A DNA stretch of 7,244 nt from Spirochaetales bacterium. GTDB taxonomy: Bacteria > Spirochaetota > Spirochaetia > ARS1246. Below, in pieces: positions 1 to 4,443 of this stretch (positions are counted from its first letter, which is position 1; every line of letters starts with the position of its first letter). The DNA is taken from NCBI GenBank assembly GCA_002688185.1, contig NZCE01000017.1:1-7244 (forward strand), written 5' to 3'. The notes beneath the pieces are model-generated. The model did no database searches. It had not been told where the DNA came from and was given only the letters and a program-made list of their open reading frames with translations. The position numbers were made by a program, and so were the translations under genes.

Positions 1-29
1 TGAACTGCTTGATCAAAAGCTTCATTCAT
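1..29 (-). CDS. 5' end of an unidentified gene (partial, runs off the left edge)
   Basis: Only about nine codons are visible, reading MNEAFDQAV. The start is supported by a near-ideal Shine-Dalgarno AAGGAGG at 43-37 on the minus strand, seven bases before the ATG. No stop occurs before the window edge. The product cannot be recognised from so few residues. It lies downstream of, and in the same direction as, the decayed IS, so it could be transcribed from it or from its own weak promoter at 79-51. The call rests on the ribosome binding site, not on homology. Confidence 0.5.
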
Positions 30-50
30 ATGACTTCCTCCTTAATGGTT

Positions 51-79
51 GTCATAGTATGAAGCTGAATGGTTCCCAA
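51..79 (-). promoter_or_regulatory. Possible promoter for the left-edge gene
   Basis: On the minus strand TTGGGA (79-74) is followed after 17 bases by TATGAC (56-51). Each matches the sigma-70 consensus at four of six positions, and the pair lies just upstream of the ribosome binding site at 43-37. The match is weak and could be chance. Confidence 0.25.
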
Positions 80-147
80 TTTTATCCCGCCATTTTTTGC
101 CGATTCTAGCCGCGGAGTGGCGTTTTTCCCTGAATGGCGGGATAAAA
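80..147. repeat. Short element with perfect 15-bp inverted repeats (MITE-like or palindromic repeat)
   Basis: TTTTATCCCGCCATT (80-94) and its exact reverse complement AATGGCGGGATAAAA (133-147) flank a 38-base interior. It resembles a miniature terminal-inverted-repeat element or a REP-type palindrome. It abuts the point where transposase homology is lost (about 163), so it may mark the insertion or deletion that removed the IS 3' end. I see no clear target-site duplication. On the minus strand the stem is not followed by a T tract, and the loop is long, so a rho-independent terminator for the transposase is unlikely. Confidence 0.55.
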
Positions 148-414
148 AAAAAGTCGGGATATGATTTCCCAGTGGCCACGATTCAATTCCAGCAGTCGTT
201 GTGCAGATGCTTCTTCAGCAGTGAGGCTGGAAATGCCATATACTATTTCATGGCGTTTTTTACCGTTAGAGCATTCAGTGTTGCGTTCAATCATGAAGAA
301 TTGTTCGGCATGTGGGAAATCTACATATCCTTTTAGCGCATCACTTACCCAAATTGCTCTGTGCTCTATCCTTCCGTGTTCTTTGTTGAACTCCGTGTAA
401 TCGTGGGGTTTTTT
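106..414 (-). pseudogene. C-terminal remnant of the ISAs1 transposase in the -1 frame, truncated
   Basis: This open frame starts immediately after an in-frame TAA at the A8 run and reads KKPHDYTEFN and onwards. It holds ISAs1 C-terminal hallmarks: EHGRIEHR (equivalent to the family HGRIExR), a VYGISSL segment and an LLELNRGHW segment. It continues the upstream transposase, which is in the other frame. In intact relatives, as I recall them, the RGHW motif runs into I-E-N-R-L-H, carrying the catalytic Glu. Here it reads RGHWEIIS, so Ile occupies the Glu position, and the last residues derive from the adjoining inverted-repeat element. The roughly 80 or more residues that normally follow are missing. 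It has no translation start of its own apart from an internal ATG at 294 without a convincing ribosome binding site. It is very probably non-functional. Confidence 0.75.
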
Positions 415-1679
415 TTAAACTCAAGGTCATGAATGTCATCACGAAGGGTCGGTTGATTACCCTTTACGGTAAACACATAATCAGAGTCTTTCTCTGTGAC
501 CAGATATTCGGCAATCTTTCTTTGAGTCAGAAGGGCATCTGCAGTCACTACCGTGTGTTCAATATTCAATTTATCAAAAAGGGGCTCAACCTGTGTGATC
601 TCATTGGTTTTCTCATCAACTCTCTGTTGCGCTACCACAATTCCCTCTTTATGTATCACCGCAGAAAGCAGATGCACCGGCAATTGTTCACCATCATTGC
701 TGCCGCGTAGCGTCTTTCCATCCATAGCAAGTGCCGTTCCAGGGAGTATTTGCTTACTTACAAGCCATTTACCGATTCGCGCATCGAACTCCTCGGCATC
801 TACGGCCTGCAACATCCGCCGGATCGTCGGTTCGCTGGGCGCTTTATTTCTTCGGCTTCCAAATCTTCTCAAATCCCTTATCCGCAATGCCTTCGCCCAG
901 TCGCCAATTGCGCGGTAGCTGCGCGCACCACAGATAACCGCGCACACCGCAATGCCTAACACTACCGCCGAAGCATGGCGAATCCCTCGCGCCTTGCGTG
1001 GATCTCTGACCTCCTGAATTTCTTCCATCAGCCCTTCTACCGGAAACTCCTTCAATTTCTTCATGTTGCCCTCCCTCTCAACACATCTAAAATCGTGGGG
1101 AATAAAGTCCGCCTTCAGTCTCTGCCTTGCCTCCTTGCATAGCGGGTACACATATACCGCCTTCGGCTGGCCGTTGTAGTAGTAGCTGTTGTTGTTCCGT
1201 GACCAACCACTTGTCAATCCTACGTATTGCCAATTCGATGCTCGATAGCAGCTTCCACGGTACCGTGATACGTCCACAAACGATTCGGCAAGATATAGCG
1301 GATGTCCATAGACGTTTTGAAAGTCATCTGAAATCCGCTTGAGATTCATCGACAGCACTTTGCTCGCCAGATTCTTAATCGACTTATCCGGTAAAACCAA
1401 AAACCGCACGTTATTGGCGACTAAGTACAGTCGCTTCATTTTCGTTTCTTCCTTCCACCCGACATACTCATCGCGAGCTGTGCATTTCAATACCGCCGAA
1501 CCCCAGCCAATAAGCGCCACCCATTCGCTCTCCAGCGTCGCAACGTAACGCATCGATCTGCCTGCTATTCCACGAAAACCCAAGTAGTGATGATTGCGCA
1601 GGAGCTCGACCCACCCCGCCACCTCATCATGTGAAATCGGACGCACGCATAGCGTTTCAAACCTACGGTGGGGTTCCAT
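366..1679 (-). CDS. DruA-like (DUF4338) domain fused to ISAs1-family transposase, frameshifted
   Basis: The product is 437 residues from the ATG at 1679. Residues about 13-190 match the DUF4338 domain of the Druantia anti-phage protein DruA: HHYLGFRG (30-37), TARDEYVGW (67-75), NNVRFLVLP (89-97), KNLASKVLS (102-110), ESFVD (132-136), YRGSCYRASNW (140-150). Residues 206-437 are an ISAs1 transposase: an N-terminal region with DPRKARGIRH (226-235), then the DDE core with MDGKTLRG (Asp320) and TADALLTQ (Asp381). The frame ends in a premature TAG at 368-366 soon after the A8 run. The real C-terminus, with HGRIExR and RGHW, continues in the -1 frame to about 163. A TTG at 1727 would add 16 residues, but it has no better ribosome binding site. 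Activity is doubtful, since the third catalytic acid is not encoded. The biochemical role of the DruA domain is not well defined; in this setting DNA binding or processing during transposition is an inference. Confidence 0.85.
   Translation of the reverse strand: MEPHRRFETLCVRPISHDEVAGWVELLRNHHYLGFRGIAGRSMRYVATLESEWVALIGWGSAVLKCTARDEYVGWKEETKMKRLYLVANNVRFLVLPDKSIKNLASKVLSMNLKRISDDFQNVYGHPLYLAESFVDVSRYRGSCYRASNWQYVGLTSGWSRNNNSYYYNGQPKAVYVYPLCKEARQRLKADFIPHDFRCVEREGNMKKLKEFPVEGLMEEIQEVRDPRKARGIRHASAVVLGIAVCAVICGARSYRAIGDWAKALRIRDLRRFGSRRNKAPSEPTIRRMLQAVDAEEFDARIGKWLVSKQILPGTALAMDGKTLRGSNDGEQLPVHLLSAVIHKEGIVVAQQRVDEKTNEITQVEPLFDKLNIEHTVVTADALLTQRKIAEYLVTEKDSDYVFTVKGNQPTLRDDIHDLEFKKNPTITRSSTKNTEG
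405..416 (-). other. A8C4 homopolymer at the frame change
   Basis: The minus strand reads TTT AAA AAA AAC CCC in the upstream frame. The downstream homologous frame is -1. The heptamer A AAA AAC (414-408) fits the X XXY YYZ slippery pattern in the correct frame, and an A8 run also favours polymerase slippage. It may therefore be an ordinary indel, a sequencing error or a recoding site. Given that the 3' end of the gene is also lost, an inactivating indel is the simplest reading. Confidence 0.6.
1062..1077 (-). promoter_or_regulatory. Internal ribosome binding site and start for the stand-alone ISAs1 transposase domain
   Basis: A purine-rich GAGGGAGG segment (1077-1070) is followed by GCAAC and an in-frame ATG (1064-1062) at codon 206. 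The following MKKLKEFPVEG...DPRKARG is where ordinary ISAs1 transposases begin. The fused reading frame could thus also yield a separate transposase, or the site may be a relic of two formerly separate genes. Confidence 0.5.
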
Positions 1680-1753
1680 ATTCTTTGTATAGCATGTAAT
1701 CGAGAGAGCGTCCCTAGCGGCCGGCAATTCTTTTCAAGATAGGGCTTTTAGGT

Positions 1754-1771
1754 GACTTTGACGCAGCCCTG
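1754..1771 (-). repeat. Putative left terminal inverted repeat of the ISAs1-family element
   Basis: Reading inward on the minus strand it begins CAGGGCTGCGTCAAAGTC. The CAGGG start and its position about 90 bp before the transposase ATG fit an IS 5' end. Its partner is missing, so the repeat length cannot be checked. Confidence 0.5.
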
Positions 1772-1786
1772 TGGTTGGGCTACACG
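1758..1786 (+). promoter_or_regulatory. Possible hybrid promoter reading out of the IS end towards the ABC-F gene
   Basis: TTGACG (1758-1763) lies inside the IS terminus facing outward. After 17 bases comes TACACG (1781-1786), outside the IS, which is a poor -10 (three of six matches). Outward -35 boxes in IS ends are known in several families. The weak -10 keeps confidence low. Confidence 0.25.
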
Positions 1787-1942
1787 ACTGAAATAAATAT
1801 ATATCACAATGCTGTTTTGTCCAAGAATCAGGTAATGATCCGAAAAGCTGGAATCACGCCCGCGGGTTCAATCCAGACTTTTCGACCGAAACCTTTCTGT
1901 GGTAGAAAGAAAACCGGCGCGGTAGCGACAAGGAGTGGCAAC

Positions 1943-3547
1943 ATGGCGCTCATCAGTCTCGATTCCGTGAGCTTTCATTATGGGACCGATGATTCTCTGT
2001 TTCATGACCTTTCCCTCAGCATAGACACCGGGTGGAAAACGGGGCTGATCGGGAGGAACGGTCGAGGGAAATCAACGCTGCTTAAATTAATCTGCGGAAT
2101 CTCTCAGCCTTCAATTGGTCGTGTATCGACGCCGGTGGACACCTACTATTTTCCATATCAGCCCCCCGAGCCACGGCGAGAGACCATCAAAGTTATTCGG
2201 GAGAGCGTTGCTCCGTTCGAAGATTGGGAGACTCAGATGGAGCGGCTCTTGGCCGACGGCAGCGAGGAGAGTCTCCACGCCTATGCTGATATTCAAGAAC
2301 GTTATCAATCCATGGGTGGCTATCTCATCGATGGGCTTATCGAGCGGGAGTTCTCAAGACTCGATCTGTCCGCACCGCTTCTCAAGCGCCCCTTTGAGTC
2401 GCTGAGCGGCGGGGAACAGACTCGCTCGCTTATCGCCGCTCTGTTCTTGAGGCAGGACGCGTTTGCGCTGATTGATGAGCCTACAAATCACCTGGATATA
2501 CGCGGGAGAGACATCCTCGGTCAGTATTTGGCGCAAAAGCAGGGGTTTATCCTGGTCTCTCATGACCGGTATTTCCTCGATCTCTGCGTGGATCATATTG
2601 TTTCTATTGGGAAATCAGGCGTGACCGTGTCCAACGGCGATTATTCGTCCTGGCGCTATAACTGGCAGCTTCAGCAGGACTTTGAGCAGGCCACGAACGC
2701 CAAACTGGCGAAGGAGATTTCCCAGATCCAACGTGCGTACCAGAAACGACGCGTGTGGGCGGACCGCAAAGAACGGGAAAAGATCGGGGCCGCGGATAAG
2801 GGACACATCGGCCATATGTCGGCAAAGCTCATGAAACGCGCCATCTCGTTGCGCCGTAGAGTCGAGGAGAGAGTTGCACAAAAGCGGCAGCTCTTTAAAG
2901 ACAGGGAGACCGAATATCGCCTGCACCTGGAAGTGAGGAACGGCACACCAGAAGTTCCATTGGTTACAAAAAACCTTGCGATTTCATTGGGCGACACTAC
3001 TTTGGTCGAGAACCTATCAATTGACGTGCATCGAGGTGACAGGGTCGCCATCCTGGGCTCCAACGGATGCGGAAAAACGAGTCTATTGAATGCCATAGAA
3101 GCAGCTCACGCTCCGAATCCAAAACCGGTCGCAGGCCCTATTTCTGTTACCTCAGGAACCATTTATATTCCGGCGTATCTCACCGTGGCCAGGTCACACC
3201 AGATACCCTCGTGGAAAACCGGGCAACTCTCTTCCCTACTCGAGGCCGTCGACATCGACGTTACCCGTTTTCGTACCATCATGGGCGAGCTCGGAATTAC
3301 CGGTGCTATCTTTGAACGGCCTTTGGAGACGTACAGTGAGGGTGAGCTCAAAAAGGTCGACCTCTGCAGGACCTTGTGCGAACCGGCCCACGTAGTCCTC
3401 TGGGATGAGCCGCTAAATTACCTGGACGTGCAAACGAGGGAGCAACTCGAGGAAAGTCTGCTCCTACACAAGCCGACTCTGGTCTATGTCGAGCACGATA
3501 GATATTTTGTGGAGAGCGTAGCCACGGAAATCATCGAGCTAAAGTAA
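1943..3547 (+). CDS. ABC-F family ATPase, Lsa-like ribosomal protection type
   Basis: The product is 534 residues with two ABC domains and no membrane segment, as in ABC-F proteins, which act on the ribosome and are not transporters. Domain 1: Walker A GRNGRGKS (37-44), signature LSGGEQ (154-159), Walker B FALIDEP with Glu179, switch His207. Linker about 241-335, Arg/Lys-rich, with GAADKGHIGH and SAKLMKR (282-299), a block I recall from Lsa-type antibiotic-resistance ABC-F proteins. Domain 2: Walker A GSNGCGKT (372-379), degenerate signature YSEGEL (464-469), Walker B VVLWDEP with Glu489 followed by LNYLD, switch His518. The family binds the ribosomal E site and can dislodge lincosamide, pleuromutilin or streptogramin A drugs; specificity here is inferred. 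The ATG at 1943 was chosen because AAGGAG (1930-1935) lies seven bases upstream and the protein then begins like Lsa homologues; an upstream TTG at 1775 would add 56 unrelated residues. All catalytic residues appear intact. Confidence 0.88.
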   Translation: MALISLDSVSFHYGTDDSLFHDLSLSIDTGWKTGLIGRNGRGKSTLLKLICGISQPSIGRVSTPVDTYYFPYQPPEPRRETIKVIRESVAPFEDWETQMERLLADGSEESLHAYADIQERYQSMGGYLIDGLIEREFSRLDLSAPLLKRPFESLSGGEQTRSLIAALFLRQDAFALIDEPTNHLDIRGRDILGQYLAQKQGFILVSHDRYFLDLCVDHIVSIGKSGVTVSNGDYSSWRYNWQLQQDFEQATNAKLAKEISQIQRAYQKRRVWADRKEREKIGAADKGHIGHMSAKLMKRAISLRRRVEERVAQKRQLFKDRETEYRLHLEVRNGTPEVPLVTKNLAISLGDTTLVENLSIDVHRGDRVAILGSNGCGKTSLLNAIEAAHAPNPKPVAGPISVTSGTIYIPAYLTVARSHQIPSWKTGQLSSLLEAVDIDVTRFRTIMGELGITGAIFERPLETYSEGELKKVDLCRTLCEPAHVVLWDEPLNYLDVQTREQLEESLLLHKPTLVYVEHDRYFVESVATEIIELK

Positions 3548-3623
3548 CAGAGCCCTGCCGATCCGTGTATCAAAACGCCTGATATTTGTACCGGCTGCTG
3601 CGGGTTTAGAGTGGGCGGTCTCC

Positions 3624-3652
3624 TGGAAGTTTTGTCGCCAGCGGCGTATAAT
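3624..3652 (+). promoter_or_regulatory. Probable promoter of the rraA-like / glycyl radical enzyme unit
   Basis: A perfect TATAAT (3647-3652) lies 39 bases before the RraA-like start. The hexamer 17 bases upstream is TGGAAG (3624-3629), a poor -35. The same stretch also has GG (3625-3626) and GC (3637-3638) separated by ten bases, in TGGAAG...TCGC, a partial fit to a sigma-54 -24/-12 promoter. Which sigma factor is used cannot be decided from sequence alone. Confidence 0.4.
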
Positions 3653-3691
3653 GATCGACATTCTTTAAAGAAAAGAAAGGGAGAACTTTCT

Positions 3692-4414
3692 ATGTCAGAC
3701 ATCAGAGCAATGCTAGATGAGCTTCGAAACTTTGACACACCCACTATTACAAACGTTGTGGCGACATATCCGGAGCATCCTCTCTGTCTTGGATTATATA
3801 ACCCATGGACTGAAAATTGGTATACGGATCAGACGATAAAATGCATGTATCCTGAGATGAAGCCGGTGGTTGGTTTTGCGGTTACGACAGTTTACAGCCT
3901 CCCGGATCCAAATTTCTCGCGCTTGAGCTTTATGGATGCCATCGATGCGTTGGATGAATCATCAAAGCCCACCATCTTTGTCTTCCAACAGAAGTTTCCG
4001 GCTGAGCTCGCCGGTAAAGTGGGGCTTTCCGGTGGAAATATGACTACGGCTATGAAGGCCGTCGGCTGTGCCGGGGCTGTTTCAAACGGGCCGTCAAGAG
4101 ATCTCAACGAAATCAGACCCATGGGATTCCAGTATTTATTGAGCGGTATCACTGCGGGACACGGCTCAATGGCTATTCAGGCGATAAACGTCCCGGTTTC
4201 CGTTGGCGGCATGGACGTTTCTCCAGGCGAAATTATTCATATGGACGAAAATGGTGCCGTGAAGTTCCCATCAGACAAGCTCGAGCCAGTGCTCGCAAAC
4301 GCCAAAAAACTCGTGGCGGAGGAAGAAGAGCGAATGGGTGCTTTGAAAAACGCCAAAACTGCCGCTGAAGTCAGGGCGATTTTTGGCGGCGGAACATATA
4401 GTGAGAAGAAATAG
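3692..4414 (+). CDS. RraA-like family protein (aldolase/decarboxylase type)
   Basis: This 240-residue protein belongs to the RraA-like superfamily, which includes 4-hydroxy-4-methyl-2-oxoglutarate / 4-carboxy-4-hydroxy-2-oxoadipate aldolases and oxaloacetate decarboxylases as well as the RNase E regulator RraA. Recognisable blocks: DTPTITNVV near the N-terminus (15-23), SGGNMTTAMKAVGCAGAVSN (113-132), the Arg136-Asp137 pair in GPSRDL expected in the metal/substrate site, and VSPGEIIHMDENGAVKFP (176-193), the counterpart of the family PGD...aDxxGVvviP block. Its length matches the aldolase branch, not the 161-residue E. coli RraA. The start at 3692 follows AAAGGGAG (3677-3684), seven bases upstream; the frame is open further upstream without a better signal. 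It is followed after 29 nt by the glycyl radical enzyme, so the two are probably co-transcribed and work on one pathway, perhaps as a lyase or decarboxylase on a 2-oxo acid. The true substrate is unknown. Confidence 0.8.
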   Translation: MSDIRAMLDELRNFDTPTITNVVATYPEHPLCLGLYNPWTENWYTDQTIKCMYPEMKPVVGFAVTTVYSLPDPNFSRLSFMDAIDALDESSKPTIFVFQQKFPAELAGKVGLSGGNMTTAMKAVGCAGAVSNGPSRDLNEIRPMGFQYLLSGITAGHGSMAIQAINVPVSVGGMDVSPGEIIHMDENGAVKFPSDKLEPVLANAKKLVAEEEERMGALKNAKTAAEVRAIFGGGTYSEKK

Positions 4415-4443
4415 CGGCTCTTGACTGAACGGAGGCGGGACAC

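Larger units (their letters stand above)
163..1771 (-). mobile_element. Decayed ISAs1-family insertion sequence, 3' end missing
   Basis: The element is defined by the ISAs1-type transposase and by a putative left terminus at 1771 reading inward on the minus strand as CAGGGCTGCGTCAAAGTC. From memory, CAGGG starts are typical of ISAs1-family inverted repeats. No matching right terminus (CAGGGCTGCG in plus orientation) occurs between 1 and 163, so the distal end is lost. The coding region is also frameshifted at 409-416. Both defects suggest an immobile relic. The surviving terminus lies 172 bp before the start of the ABC-F gene. The boundary at 163 is where transposase similarity stops, not a proven IS end. 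Confidence 0.65.

Noticed and set aside
80..147. Inverted repeat as a rho-independent terminator of the transposase
   Set aside because: The 38-base loop is long and no T tract follows the stem on the minus strand. On the plus strand an A tract follows instead.
366..1679. A Druantia defence system
   Set aside because: Only the DruA-like domain is present, fused to a transposase; no DruE-type helicase or other Druantia component is in the window.
1809..1835. Possible leader peptide MLFCPRIR upstream of the ABC-F gene (attenuation ORF)
   Set aside because: There is no ribosome binding site before the ATG; the upstream bases are AT-rich, and an eight-codon frame is expected by chance.
1855..1880. 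GCGGGTTCAATCC resembling a tRNA T-arm, next to the palindrome CCCGCGGG
   Set aside because: The 3' half of the stem is missing, and no acceptor, D or anticodon arms can be folded around it, so it is not a tRNA.
1775..1942. N-terminal extension of the ABC-F protein from a TTG at 1775
   Set aside because: The 56 extra residues do not resemble ABC-F sequence, while the ATG at 1943 has a good ribosome binding site and begins like the family.
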